Counted from the stretch's first letter, positions 53,343-62,837 are shown. The stretch is 64,000 bases of DNA from DASQFQ01 sp963722815 (GCA_963722815.1 CAVROM010000010.1:1-64000); one strand, 5' to 3'. Notes: generated by a model from the letters alone, not told the origin. A program made the numbers and translations.

Positions 53343-53393
53343 CCCTCGGCCTCTCGTAGGACCCCGGAGCCGAGGGAACAATGACTGCAGTCA
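53343..53393. promoter_or_regulatory. Inverted repeats in the flp leader
   Basis: CCCTCGGC (53343-53350) and GCCGAGGG (53369-53376) can pair across 18 nt. Immediately after lies the perfect 12-bp palindrome TGACTGCAGTCA (53382-53393). Both sit 34-84 nt upstream of the Flp pilin start. They are candidate regulatory or mRNA-stability structures; no clear -10 is seen in the gap. Confidence 0.35.
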
Positions 53394-53426
53394 ATCGGTC
53401 ATCTCCACTCCAGGGGGCTCAGCCAC

Positions 53427-53672
53427 ATGTCGGACTTCACCACCACTCTTCAGGACGCTTACCGCGAGTTCTGCATCCAGGCTCACGGCGTCGGGCTCGC
53501 GATCCGCAGCCGCGTCGCCGACCAGCAGGGCCAGACCGCGGCCGAGTACATGGGCATCCTGCTCGTGGTCGCCGTCATCATCGGCGCCCTGCTCGCGTCG
53601 CACATCGACACCCGGATCGCCAAGGCGGCCGGCGACATGGTGGACAAGATCGCGGGCGGCGGCGGCAAGTAG
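53427..53672 (+). CDS. flp: Flp-type major pilin
   Basis: 81-residue prepilin. The class III signal and N-terminal motif are visible in DQQGQTAAEYMGILLVVAVI: cleavage after Gly35 would be expected before QTAAEY, the Gln/Glu/Tyr pattern of Flp pilins. A single hydrophobic helix (about residues 36-60) and a short Gly/Lys tail follow. The 34-residue leader is longer than usual. AGGGGG precedes ATG 53427. It is separated from the tad operon by hairpins and followed by a strong terminator, so a highly expressed monocistronic message is likely. No prepilin peptidase gene is in the window. Confidence 0.88.
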   Translation: MSDFTTTLQDAYREFCIQAHGVGLAIRSRVADQQGQTAAEYMGILLVVAVIIGALLASHIDTRIAKAAGDMVDKIAGGGGK

Positions 53673-53711
53673 CCCACCTGCCGAAACCTGCGGGACATCT
53701 CGTCCCGCTCC

Positions 53712-53749
53712 GCGCCCCGGAGCCTGCGCCCAGGCTCCGGGGCGCTTTT
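53712..53749 (+). terminator. Strong rho-independent terminator of flp
   Basis: 15-bp perfect GC-rich stem (GCGCCCCGGAGCCTG with CAGGCTCCGGGGCGC), CGCC tetraloop, followed by TTTT. The only textbook intrinsic terminator of the window, 40 nt after the pilin stop. Confidence 0.93.
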
Positions 53750-53777
53750 GCGTGATTAGACCCGCCCACCCAGGTCG

Positions 53778-53783
53778 TATCCT
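53778..53783 (+). promoter_or_regulatory. Leaderless -10 of yqeY (TATCCT)
   Basis: TATCCT lies 8 nt before GTG 53792 but only 2 nt before ATG 53786, favouring the GTG as true start. Confidence 0.5.
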
Positions 53784-53791
53784 TGATGCAG

Positions 53792-54222
53792 GTGAAGATC
53801 ACCGAGCAGATCAGGGCGGATGTCAACTCGGCCATGAAGGCCGGAGACCGCGATCGGGCCTCCGCGCTGCGGCTGGTCCTCTCGGAGCTGCAAAAGGACG
53901 CCAAGGAGGGCGCCGGCGACGAGCTCGCCGTGCTGCGCCGGGAGCGCAAGCGGCGCCGCGAGGCGGAGACCGCCTACCGCGACGCCGAGCGCGGCGACCT
54001 CGCCCAGACCGAGGCCTACGAGGCGTCGATCATCGAGGGCTACCTCCCCGCGGAGCTGTCCGACGCCGAGCTCGACGCGCTGGTCGCGACCGCGATCGCC
54101 GAGACCGGCGCCGAGACCCCGCGCGACATGGGCAAGGCGATCAAGCACGTGATGAGCGCCGCCGGCGGCCGCGCCGACGGCAAGCGCGTCTCCGGCAAGG
54201 TCAAGGAGGCGTTGGTCAGCTA

Positions 54223-54223
<1 letters not shown>
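53792..54223 (+). CDS. YqeY/GatB-like protein
   Basis: 143 residues from GTG 53792 (MKITEQIRADVNSAMKAGDR); ATG 53786 or TTG 53783 would add two or three residues. It matches the YqeY family: SALRLVLSELQKDAKEG, IIEGYLPAELSDAELDALVA, and the GatB/Yqey-like C-terminal domain (MGKAIKHVMSAAGGRADGKR). Such proteins may modify or monitor tRNA amidation but their function is unproven. The stop overlaps the phoH GTG by one base (TAGTG). Confidence 0.87.
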
Positions 54224-55214
<991 letters not shown>

Positions 55215-55215
<1 letters not shown>

Positions 55216-55595
55216 TGCTCGAAGTCGAGGTCATCGGCTCCTCCGATCTGCCCGAGGAGTCGCTGCGGCGCCTGGTCGCGATCGCGCTGGCGTCGGCGGG
55301 TGTCGACGCCGGGCACGTCGCGGTCGAGTTCGTCGACGCTGACCGCATCGCGGCGCTCAACGCCGAGCACCGCGGGATCGAAGGGCCGACCGACGTGCTC
55401 TCGTTCCCGGTCGACCTCGACGGGCCGGAGGTCGGGCCTCGCGAGCTCGGCGACGTCGTCATCTGCCCCGAGCACACGGAGGACCTCAGCGAGGCGGTCG
55501 TCCACGGCACGCTGCACCTCGTGGGGATGGACCACGAGACCGACCACGGCGAGATGCTCGCCTTGCAGGCGGAGATCGTCTCGTGGGTGAAGTGA
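55215..55595 (+). CDS. ybeY: Endoribonuclease YbeY
   Basis: 16S rRNA 3'-end maturation and ribosome quality control. 126 residues, single domain, with the metal-binding motif HGTLHLVGMDHETDHGEM (His97, His101, His107) and the TDVLSFPVDLDG block. One-base overlap with phoH; the stop overlaps the era GTG. Confidence 0.95.
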
Positions 55596-56476
55596 CCCGC
55601 TCGGGCTTCATCGCGCTCGCCGGCCGGCCGAACGTCGGCAAGTCGACGCTGGTCAACGCGCTCGTGGGCCAGAAGGTGGCGATCGTCTCCGACAAGCCGC
55701 AGACCACGCGCCGCGCGATCCGCGGCGTGGCGACCCGGCCCGGCGAGTGGCAGCTCGTGCTCACCGACCTGCCCGGCGTCCAGCGCCCGCGCGACGCGCT
55801 GACCGAGCGCATGCAGCGCCGCGTCGAGCACGAGTTCGAGGAGGCCGATGCCGTGCTGCTCGTCCTCAACGGGGAGCAGGGCGTCGGCGGCGCCGGCGAT
55901 CGCTTCATCGCCGAGGCGCTGCGCAGTGCCGGCATCCCGGCGGTGATCGCCGTCAACAAGATCGACCGGCTCGACCGGACGCGCACCATCGAGGCGCTCC
56001 AGGCGGCGGCCGACCTCGGCCTCGACGGCGAGGTCTTCCCGATCTCCGCCGCCCGCGGCAAGGGCATCGGCCCGCTTGTCGAGCACCTCGTCGAGCTGGC
56101 GCCCGAGGGGCCGTTCCTGTTCCCGCTCGAGGAGATCTCCGACCAGCCCGAGCATGTGCGACTGGCCGAGCTGGTGCGCGAGCAGGTGCTGCACCGTACG
56201 CGCCAGGAGGTCCCGCACGCGGTCGAGGTCCAGGTCGACGAGATCATCGAGCGCGACGACCTCGTCGAGGTCCACGCGCTGCTGTGGGTCGAGACCGAGT
56301 CCCAGAAGGGCATCCTCATCGGCCGCCGCGGCGCGATGATCAAGGCGATCGGGACCGCCTCCCGCCGCGAGCTCGAGCACGCGGTCGGCATGCGCGTGCA
56401 CCTCGACCTCTCGGTCCGCGTGCGCCGGTCGTGGCGCGCCGACGACGCGCTGCTCGACCGGCTCGGGATCAACTGA
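55592..56476 (+). CDS. era: GTPase Era
   Basis: Ribosome-assembly GTPase binding 16S rRNA. 294 residues from GTG 55592 (GTGA overlap with ybeY); GTG 55583 would add three residues. G1 GRPNVGKST (residues 11-19), G2 PQTTRRAIRG, G3 DLPGVQRP, G4 NKID, and a C-terminal KH domain with LIGRRGAMIKAIG (about 242-254). It closes the phoH-ybeY-era operon and overlaps the convergent next gene by 8 nt. Confidence 0.96.
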   Translation: MTRSGFIALAGRPNVGKSTLVNALVGQKVAIVSDKPQTTRRAIRGVATRPGEWQLVLTDLPGVQRPRDALTERMQRRVEHEFEEADAVLLVLNGEQGVGGAGDRFIAEALRSAGIPAVIAVNKIDRLDRTRTIEALQAAADLGLDGEVFPISAARGKGIGPLVEHLVELAPEGPFLFPLEEISDQPEHVRLAELVREQVLHRTRQEVPHAVEVQVDEIIERDDLVEVHALLWVETESQKGILIGRRGAMIKAIGTASRRELEHAVGMRVHLDLSVRVRRSWRADDALLDRLGIN

Positions 56477-57005
56477 TCCTGTCGTCGCCCCAGAGCAGCT
56501 CGTCGCCGGTGTCGAGCGTGGGCACCCCGCGGACGCCGCGCGCGTAAGCGGCCTCGGTCTCGTCGATCAGCCGCTGTTTGATCTCGGGCGAGCCGATGCC
56601 GTCGAGCGACGGAGACAGGAGCCCGGCGCGCACGCCCGCCTCCCAGACCGTGCTCATCTCGGACAGGTCGCGGCCCTCGGCGAAGCCCATGCTCGAGGCG
56701 ATGCGGGCGAACTCCTCGCCGACGCCCTGCTCGGCGGCGACCAGGCAGGCGCGCATCGCGCTCGGGTAGCGGCCGGGCCACGGCGCCGGCCAGCGGATCG
56801 GCGCCAGCCCGTAGCGCTCGGCGCGCGCCTCGATCTCGGCGATGCCCTCCGCGCGGCGGTCGGTCAGCGCCCACGACCCGCCGCCGCTCTGCTTCCACAG
56901 CCCGCCGAGCGAGATCGGCTTCCACTCCACGTCGTCGAGCGGGAGCCGCGCGATCGTCAGGTACACGTAGGGCGAGCCGACGTCGAAGTAGAACGCCTTC
57001 GTCAT
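56469..57005 (-). CDS. DsbA/HCCA-isomerase-like thioredoxin-fold protein
   Basis: 178 residues. Begins KAFYFDVGSPYVYLTIARLP, with the CxxC position reading SPYV, so it lacks redox cysteines. This is the 2-hydroxychromene-2-carboxylate isomerase / glutathione-transferase kappa-like branch, with the cis-Pro loop GVRGVPTLD. Substrate unknown; no signal peptide, so it is cytoplasmic. ATG 57005 overlaps the upstream stop (ATGA) and its end overlaps era by 8 nt. Confidence 0.75.
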   Translation of the reverse strand: MTKAFYFDVGSPYVYLTIARLPLDDVEWKPISLGGLWKQSGGGSWALTDRRAEGIAEIEARAERYGLAPIRWPAPWPGRYPSAMRACLVAAEQGVGEEFARIASSMGFAEGRDLSEMSTVWEAGVRAGLLSPSLDGIGSPEIKQRLIDETEAAYARGVRGVPTLDTGDELLWGDDRIS

Positions 57006-58408
57006 CGCCGCAGACGTTCCCACAGCTCGGCGGCGACCGGCAGCTCGAGGTGGCGGACCTGCGCGTGGCCGCCCTTGCCGACCGCCACCGCGAGGTCGGC
57101 CAGGCGGGCGCGGCGCTGCAGCGGGCTCTGCGCGATCGAGTGCTGCTGCAGCCGCGCGGCGGGCGTCAGCAGCGTCGACCACGCGAGCCGGCGCGAGCGC
57201 ATCGCCAGCCGCCCGTCGCGCAGCCGCCAGCCCGCGGCGCGGTAGTCGAGCCAGCCGTCGAGCGCGAGCAGCGGCGCCACCAGCAGCGGCCACGGCGTGC
57301 CGAGCAGCGCCCACGCTCCTCCTCCGGCCACCAGCCCGGCCAGCGTCCGCGGCAGGACGTAGCGGCGCGCCGCGCGCGCGGGCGGCGGCTCGAGCCCGCC
57401 CGGGTCGTCGGCCAGCTCCGGCAGCAGCGCGGCCAGGAACGGCTCGACCTCGGCCCGCCGCAGGAGCGGGAACAGCGTGCGCGCCGCGGCCGCCTCCTCG
57501 GCGTAGCCGGCGACCTCGACCCGCAGCGCCGCGAGCCCGAACGGCCGCCGCAGCACGCCCTCGACCACGCGCACGGCGTGCACGCGCGGCACCGGCAGCG
57601 CCACCTCGGTGCGCTGCAGCAGGCCGCGCCGGATCCGCAGCCGGTCGCGGTCGCGCGTGACCGTGAAGCCCGCGAACACCACCAGCGACCCCGCCACCGA
57701 GATCGCCCACGCCGCCAGGATGAGGCCGCCGATCGCCAGCTCCCAGCCGCCGAGGGTGTCGGGCGCGAGCCGCGACGCCTCCTCGACGCCCCGCTCGTCC
57801 TGGAAGAGGTTGGTGAAGAGCTGGAAGGCGCCCGCCAGCACCGGCAGGATCACGCCGAGCTGGCCGGCGGTGAGCGCCGCGAGCAGCCCGTCGCGCCGGC
57901 CCAGCCGTCGCTCGGGCAGGTCGCCCGCAGGGGCGTCCTCGACAACCTCGGGCCGCCGCCCGCGCACCGCCTCGCGCAGCCGCTCCACCGCCTCCGCGCC
58001 GACGGCGTCGAGCACCACCTCCCCCTTGGCGCCGCCGCCCGCCGTCTGCACGTGCACCGCCACCACGCCGAACAGCCGCTGGACCGGGCCGGCCACGGTG
58101 TCGAGGCCCTGGATGCGGTCGAGCGGCACCGTCGTCTGCTTCTTGCGCACGATCCCGCTCTGCCAGTGCACGCCGTGCTCGTCGACCGCGTAGCTCGTGC
58201 TCCGCCAGCGCATGAAGCCCGCGATCGAGGCGGCCGCGACGCCGAGCACGAGGTAGGCCGCGCCGCGCTCCAGCGCGCCGGTGTCGAGCCCGCTTCCGGC
58301 GATGGCCGTGAACAGCAGCACGATGATCGGCAGCGCGGCGTCGCGCAGCGCGCCGAGCGCCAGCACGCCGATGGCGGCGGGGTGGAGCTTCTGCGGCTCA
58401 GAGCTCAT
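57002..58408 (-). CDS. Membrane protein with repeated bacterial PH domains (YdbT-like)
   Basis: 468 residues. Two or three bacterial PH-like (bPH2) modules alternate with membrane segments: an N-terminal pair of spans (LHPAAIGVLALGALRDAALP onward), a PH module with RWRSTSYAVDEHGVHWQSGI and QTTVPLDRIQGLDTVAGPVQ, a second with DRDRLRIRRGLLQRTEVALP, and a third with YRAAGWRLRDGRLAMRSRRL. Similar to Bacillus YdbT. The role is unknown; these pairs are implicated in membrane stress resistance. ATG 58408 is 11 nt inside the previous gene. Confidence 0.82.
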   Translation of the reverse strand: MSSEPQKLHPAAIGVLALGALRDAALPIIVLLFTAIAGSGLDTGALERGAAYLVLGVAAASIAGFMRWRSTSYAVDEHGVHWQSGIVRKKQTTVPLDRIQGLDTVAGPVQRLFGVVAVHVQTAGGGAKGEVVLDAVGAEAVERLREAVRGRRPEVVEDAPAGDLPERRLGRRDGLLAALTAGQLGVILPVLAGAFQLFTNLFQDERGVEEASRLAPDTLGGWELAIGGLILAAWAISVAGSLVVFAGFTVTRDRDRLRIRRGLLQRTEVALPVPRVHAVRVVEGVLRRPFGLAALRVEVAGYAEEAAAARTLFPLLRRAEVEPFLAALLPELADDPGGLEPPPARAARRYVLPRTLAGLVAGGGAWALLGTPWPLLVAPLLALDGWLDYRAAGWRLRDGRLAMRSRRLAWSTLLTPAARLQQHSIAQSPLQRRARLADLAVAVGKGGHAQVRHLELPVAAELWERLRR

Positions 58409-58850
58409 CGGCGGTGCGGGCGAGCGCGGCGATGCGGTCGCGCAGCCGGGCCGCGTGGCCCTCGTCGAGCGCAGGGATCGTGGTCGTGCCGGCCGCGGTG
58501 TGAACGACGACGGTGGCGAGCCCGAGCGCCTGGTCGAGCAGGCCCTGGGTGGTGTCGACGTGCTGGACGCGCAACATCGGCACGAGGGTGCGGGTGATCC
58601 GGACCGTGCCGTGGCGCAGATCGATCTCCTCGTCGCGCACCTCGTAGCGCCAGCGCGCCCAGCGCAGCTCCGGCACGACGCCGATCGCGACGATCGCCAC
58701 CAACAGCGGCAGCAGCATCCACACACCGCCGCCCACCTGCTCGCTGAGCACTCCCGCGGCGATCAGGGCCGCGACCGTCATCCCCAAGCCCTGGGCGCGC
58801 CAGAGCCAGCGGGCGGCCGACGCGAGGCGGCGGGAGGGCTCGGGCGTCAT
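58398..58850 (-). CDS. Bacterial PH-domain membrane protein (YdbS-like)
   Basis: 150 residues. Two membrane segments (about residues 17-60) followed by one bPH2 domain: RWARWRYEVRDEEIDLRHGT, TRTLVPMLRVQHVDTTQGLL and LATVVVHTAAGTTTI. It pairs with the downstream multi-PH protein, overlapping it by 11 nt, in the YdbS-YdbT arrangement. It is divergent from the NAD-epimerase gene over 21 nt. Confidence 0.85.
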   Translation of the reverse strand: MTPEPSRRLASAARWLWRAQGLGMTVAALIAAGVLSEQVGGGVWMLLPLLVAIVAIGVVPELRWARWRYEVRDEEIDLRHGTVRITRTLVPMLRVQHVDTTQGLLDQALGLATVVVHTAAGTTTIPALDEGHAARLRDRIAALARTADEL

Positions 58851-58857
58851 CCGGCAC

Positions 58858-58863
58858 TAGTGT
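58858..58863 (+). promoter_or_regulatory. Leaderless -10 element (TAGTGT)
   Basis: TAGTGT lies 8 nt before ATG 58872 in the 21-nt divergent gap. Confidence 0.45.
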
Positions 58864-58871
58864 TGCGCGCA

Positions 58872-59846
58872 ATGCCAACCGCCTTCGTCACCGGTGGCTC
58901 CGGCTTCGTCGGCGGGAGCCTGATCGAGCGGCTCGCCCGCGACGGCTGGAGCGTCCGCGCCCTCGCCCGCTCCGACCGGGCCGCCGACGCCGTGCGCGTC
59001 CGCGGCGCCGAGCCCGTGCGCGGCGAGCTCGGCGACCTCAGCGCGTTGGTCGCCGGCATGGAGGGCGCCGACGTCGCGTTCCACGCCGCCGCCAAGGTGG
59101 AGGACTTCGGGCCGTGGCACGAGTTCGTGGCCGCCAACGTCGAAGGCACCCGCAACGTGCTGCGCGCCTGCCGCGCCGCGGCCGTGGGCCGCGCCGTGCA
59201 CGTGAGCACCGAGGCGGTGCTGATGCACGGCCAGCCGCTCGTGCACGTGGACGAGAGCTATCCGCTGGCGCTGCGCTCGAAGGCGCCGTACTCGCGCTCG
59301 AAGGCGATGGCCGAGCAGGTCGTGCTCGAGGAGGGCCGCGGCGCGCTCGAGGCGATGATCGTGCGCCCGCGCTTCGTGTGGGGCCGCGGCGACACCACGC
59401 TGCTGCCGGTGCTGGTCGAGGGCACGCGCTCGGGCGCCTTCCGCTGGGTCGGCGGCGGCCGCCACCTGACCTCGACGACGCACGTCGAGAACACGGTCGA
59501 GGGCCTGCTGTGCGCCGCCGAGCACGGCCGCGGGGGCCGCACCTACTTCGTCACCGACGGCGATCCGCTGCCGTTCCGCGACTTCGTCGGCGAGCTGATC
59601 GCCACCCAGGGCGTGACGCCGCCGGAGGGCAGCGTCCCCACTGCGGTCGCGCGCGCGCTCGCCGCCGCGGGCGAGACGGCGTGGAAGCTGCTGCCGCTGC
59701 GCGGCGCGCCGCCGCTGACGCGCTTCGCGTCGTGGGTCGCCTCGCAGGAGTGCACGATCGACGACTCGCGCGCCCGCAGCGAGCTCGGCTACGCGCCGGT
59801 CATGACGCGCGAGGCTGGCATGCGCGAGCTGCGCGACGCGGTCTAG
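58872..59846 (+). CDS. NAD-dependent epimerase/dehydratase family protein
   Basis: 324 residues, extended SDR. Cofactor motif VTGGSGFVGGSLIERLARD (residues 6-24), acidic ADVAFHAAAKVEDFG, catalytic PYSRSKAMAEQ, and a C-terminal part with SQECTIDDSRARSELGYAPV typical of 3-beta-HSD/UDP-sugar-epimerase relatives. The substrate (sterol-like, flavonoid-like or sugar) cannot be told; the THVENTVEGLLCAAE motif is common to the 3-beta-HSD-like branch. It converges with the ArsA-type gene with a 4-nt overlap. Confidence 0.85.
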   Translation: MPTAFVTGGSGFVGGSLIERLARDGWSVRALARSDRAADAVRVRGAEPVRGELGDLSALVAGMEGADVAFHAAAKVEDFGPWHEFVAANVEGTRNVLRACRAAAVGRAVHVSTEAVLMHGQPLVHVDESYPLALRSKAPYSRSKAMAEQVVLEEGRGALEAMIVRPRFVWGRGDTTLLPVLVEGTRSGAFRWVGGGRHLTSTTHVENTVEGLLCAAEHGRGGRTYFVTDGDPLPFRDFVGELIATQGVTPPEGSVPTAVARALAAAGETAWKLLPLRGAPPLTRFASWVASQECTIDDSRARSELGYAPVMTREAGMRELRDAV

Positions 59847-60796
59847 TCCTGGGTGGGCGGCGCGAGCGCCGACGCGAGGCAGCCGGACAGGTAGCGGTAC
59901 TGCTCGAGCCCGATCTGCGGCTCGAACAGCAGCGGCAGCTCGAGCACCGGCGCGCCGGCCTCGTCGCGCAGCCGCTGCACGTGGCCCTGTTGCGCGCTCG
60001 CGCGCTCGTGCTCGGCCAGCGCGGCGCGCACGGCGTCGAGCGCCTCGGGCTCCAGGCCGTTGGAGGCGGCCCTGCGCAGCATCTCGGCCTCGTCGTGCGT
60101 GTAGCGCTCGGGGTACAGCGCGTTGACGATCACCGCGTGCAGCCCGAGGCCGACCGCGTCCTGCAGCTTCGTGCCGAGGTCGAGCGTCTCGTTGACCGGC
60201 ATCTCCTCGGCCAGCGCGACCGCGAGGTACGCCGTGCGGTCGTCGTCGCCGAGCATCAGCCGGATCTTCTCGGCCTGGCGCTTGATCGGGCCGACACGGG
60301 CGATCTCGCCGAAGGTCTTCGGCGTCGAGAGCATCGCCAGGCCGTGCCCGGAGGCGGGCGCGTCGACGATCACGAGGTCGTAGGTGCGGTGCCGGCGGTC
60401 CCAGCGCTCGAGCTGAGCGAGCTCGAAGACCTTGGCGATGGTGATCATCTCGCGCGCGCCCGGCGCGGCGGCGACGAAGTACTGGAAGGCCGAGGAGCGC
60501 GCCATCAGCCGCACCGGCGCTCCGCCGCCGAGCTGCTTGGAGAGCCACTCCTGGAGCGCCAGATTGGGGTCGATCGAGATCGCCCACAGGTTGTCGGCGA
60601 GCTGCACCTCGGTCTCGCGCTGGACGCCCTCGCGCTGGAAGGCGCGCGACACGCGCTCCTGCTGGGCGACCTCGCAGACGATCGTGCGCCGGCCCGCCGC
60701 GGCGGCCGCGAGGCCGAGCGCGGCGGAGACGGTCGTCTTGCCCACCCCGCCCTTGCCGGTGACGTAGATGAGGTGCTTGTCGAGCAGCCCTGCCAT
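59843..60796 (-). CDS. ArsA/GET3-family ATPase
   Basis: 317 residues. Deviant Walker A YVTGKGGVGKTTVSAALGLA near the N-terminus, switch I region YDLVIVDAPASGHGLAML and the RPQIG-like tail. It is the single-domain form related to the paired mycobacterial ArsA-like proteins, not the arsenite pump with two halves. Targeting of tail-anchored or membrane proteins is possible but unproven. ATG 60796 is 17 nt from the start of the divergent synthase gene. Confidence 0.8.
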   Translation of the reverse strand: MAGLLDKHLIYVTGKGGVGKTTVSAALGLAAAAAGRRTIVCEVAQQERVSRAFQREGVQRETEVQLADNLWAISIDPNLALQEWLSKQLGGGAPVRLMARSSAFQYFVAAAPGAREMITIAKVFELAQLERWDRRHRTYDLVIVDAPASGHGLAMLSTPKTFGEIARVGPIKRQAEKIRLMLGDDDRTAYLAVALAEEMPVNETLDLGTKLQDAVGLGLHAVIVNALYPERYTHDEAEMLRRAASNGLEPEALDAVRAALAEHERASAQQGHVQRLRDEAGAPVLELPLLFEPQIGLEQYRYLSGCLASALAPPTQD

Positions 60797-60813
60797 TGTT
60801 GGTGCCGGAGAGG

Positions 60814-61683
60814 ATGACGACTCAGGCGATCGATCCCGCGCTGACCCGCGCCTATGAGACGTGCCGGCGGATGCACCGGCGCTTCGATCCGACGTATTAC
60901 TGGGCGACGCGGCGGCTGCCGGAGGAGATCCGCCCCGCCACGCACGCGCTCTACGGCTACGTGCGCACCGCGGACCAGATCGTCGACGGGCCGCGCCGCG
61001 ACGGCCGCCCCGAGGCGCGCCGCGCAGCGCTCGACGCCTGGGAGGCCGAGCTCGAGGCCGGGCTCGCCGCCGGCCACTCCAGCCAGCCTGTGGTGGGGGC
61101 GCTGGTCGACGCCGGCCGCCGCCACCGCCTCCCACTCGGCGAGCTGCGGCTCTACATGCACTCGATGCGGCTCGACTGCGCGCCGGTGCGGATCCAGACC
61201 TGGGACGAGCTCGTCGGCTACATGGAGGGCTCGGCCGGTTCCGTGGGCCGGATCATGGCGCCGCTGCTCGGCGTCCCGGAGGCCCACCACGCCGGCGTCG
61301 GGCGGCTCGGGCTGGCCTTCCAGCACACGAACTTCATCCGCGACGTGCGCGAGGACCGCACGCTCGACCGCATCTACCTGCCGGGGGAGGACCGCGACCG
61401 CTTCGGGGTCGAGGAGGCCGACTTCGACCGCCCGGCGGCGACGCCCGAGCTGCGCGCGCTGATGGCCCACGAGGTGCGGCAGGCGCGCGGGCTGTTCGCG
61501 AGCGCAGAGAGCGCCGTCGAGGCCGCGCCCGCCTCGGTGCGTCCGGGCATCCGGCTGGCGTGCACGATCTACCTCGGCGTACTCGACCGCGTCGAGGCGC
61601 TCGGTTACGACGTGCTCGGCCGCCGCCCGCGGCTGCCGGCCTGGCAGCTCCCGCTCGTCGCGCTGGCGGCGCTGCGGCGATGA
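60814..61683 (+). CDS. Phytoene/squalene synthase family protein
   Basis: 289 residues from ATG 60814, preceded by GGAGAGG at close spacing. Trans-isoprenyl diphosphate synthase fold with two Asp-rich motifs: YGYVRTADQIVDG (about residues 47-59, DxxxD kept as DQIVD) and NFIRDVREDRTLDRIYLPGE (about 172-191). It condenses two prenyl diphosphates (GGPP to phytoene, or FPP to squalene/pre-squalene). Next to a geranylgeranyl-reductase-like flavoprotein, so carotenoid or hopanoid/polyprenoid lipids are expected. The two cannot be separated by sequence alone. Confidence 0.85.
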   Translation: MTTQAIDPALTRAYETCRRMHRRFDPTYYWATRRLPEEIRPATHALYGYVRTADQIVDGPRRDGRPEARRAALDAWEAELEAGLAAGHSSQPVVGALVDAGRRHRLPLGELRLYMHSMRLDCAPVRIQTWDELVGYMEGSAGSVGRIMAPLLGVPEAHHAGVGRLGLAFQHTNFIRDVREDRTLDRIYLPGEDRDRFGVEEADFDRPAATPELRALMAHEVRQARGLFASAESAVEAAPASVRPGIRLACTIYLGVLDRVEALGYDVLGRRPRLPAWQLPLVALAALRR

Positions 61684-62837
61684 CGCGCCGGGCGACGCTG
61701 CGGGGCGACGAGCGCACCCCGCTCGACGAGCGCGCCGACGTGCTGATCTGCGGCGCGAGCTTCGCCGGCCTGGCGGTGGCGCGCGAGCTGGCGGGCAGCG
61801 GCGCCGACGTGCTCGTGATCGACCGCTACGAGATCGGCGAGCGCCAGACCAGCGCGTGCGCGATCCCGACGCCGTGGCTCGAGCCGATGGGCATCCGCCG
61901 CGCCGCCCGCCAGGAGCTCGCGTGCATGAGCTTCCACACGCCGCACGGCACCGCGCGGCACCGGCTGCCGTGGAGTTGGACGTCGTTCGACTACCGGACG
62001 CTGTGCCAGGAGCTGTGGGAGCAGTGCGACGCCCGCTTCGAGGTGGCGAAGGTCGAGCGCCGCGACGGGGACACGGTCATCACCGACCGCGGCCCGCTCC
62101 GCGCCGCGCTGATCGTCGACGCCCTCGGCTGGCGCCGCGTGCTGGGCCCCGGCGACAACGTCCAGCCGCCCGAGGCGCGGATCTCGCGCGGGCTCGAGGT
62201 GCACCCGGACGGCGGCGGCGTCGACCTCGACGTCTGGATCGACCGCTCGCTGATCCGGCGCGGCTTCGCCTGGTCGGTGCCGGCCACCGGCGAGCAGCGC
62301 GTGGGTGTCGGCTCCTACGAGCCGCGCGACCACGTCAAGGAGCCGACCCGCGAGCTCGCCGCGCGCGTCGGCGTGCCGCCGGTCCGCTACCAGGGCAACT
62401 GGTTCCCGCACCAGCTGCGCCCGGCTGTCGAGGACGGCGTGTTCTTCGTCGGCGACTCCGCCGGCCACTGCTTCCCGCTCTCCGGCGAGGGCATCCGCAC
62501 CGCGTTCTACTTCGGCATCGCCTGCGGCCGCGAGCTGCGCGCGGTGCTGGCGGGCGAGCGCACGCGCGACGCCGCGCTGGCCGCCTACGGAGCGTTCTCC
62601 CGCCGCCACGCGCGCGCCTTCGCCTGGGCGCTGGCGCTCCAGCGCGCGATCCCCGCGCTGCCGCCGCGGCTGCTCGCGCGGCTCCTCCGGCTCGTCGGCC
62701 GGCGCCGGCTCAGCGAGCGCGCCTACGGCTGGTACCTGCGCCAGGCGGATCCGGCGTTCGCGGCCGCCGGCGGTCCGCGTCAGCGGCGCGGGACGCGGAT
62801 CGTGGCCGCGACGCGGCCCCCGATCCGGAGCCTGTAG
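61680..62837 (+). CDS. Geranylgeranyl-reductase-like flavoprotein
   Basis: 385 residues. FAD-binding start LICGASFAGLAVARELAGSG (GxSxxG variant), VLVIDRYEIGERQTSACAIP and the C-terminal FAD motif VFFVGDSAGHCFPLSGEGIR typical of geranylgeranyl/digeranylgeranylglycerophospholipid reductases. A basic tail (RQRRGTRIVAATRPPI) ends it. The ATGA overlap with the synthase gene implies a two-gene isoprenoid operon. Reduction of an isoprenoid chain is inferred. The last 58 nt overlap the convergent secreted-protein gene. Confidence 0.83.
   Translation: MTRRATLRGDERTPLDERADVLICGASFAGLAVARELAGSGADVLVIDRYEIGERQTSACAIPTPWLEPMGIRRAARQELACMSFHTPHGTARHRLPWSWTSFDYRTLCQELWEQCDARFEVAKVERRDGDTVITDRGPLRAALIVDALGWRRVLGPGDNVQPPEARISRGLEVHPDGGGVDLDVWIDRSLIRRGFAWSVPATGEQRVGVGSYEPRDHVKEPTRELAARVGVPPVRYQGNWFPHQLRPAVEDGVFFVGDSAGHCFPLSGEGIRTAFYFGIACGRELRAVLAGERTRDAALAAYGAFSRRHARAFAWALALQRAIPALPPRLLARLLRLVGRRRLSERAYGWYLRQADPAFAAAGGPRQRRGTRIVAATRPPIRSL

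Noticed and set aside
53381..53755. ORF of 124 codons beginning at ATG 53381 in the flp leader
   Set aside because: It is out of frame with the pilin, continues through the pilin gene and terminator, and has no family resemblance.
58850..58872. Symmetric divergent -10 pair at the PH-protein/epimerase gap
   Set aside because: The plus-strand TAGTGT fits, but the minus-strand sequence TAGTGC is only 3 nt from its ATG and does not match the TANNNT rule.
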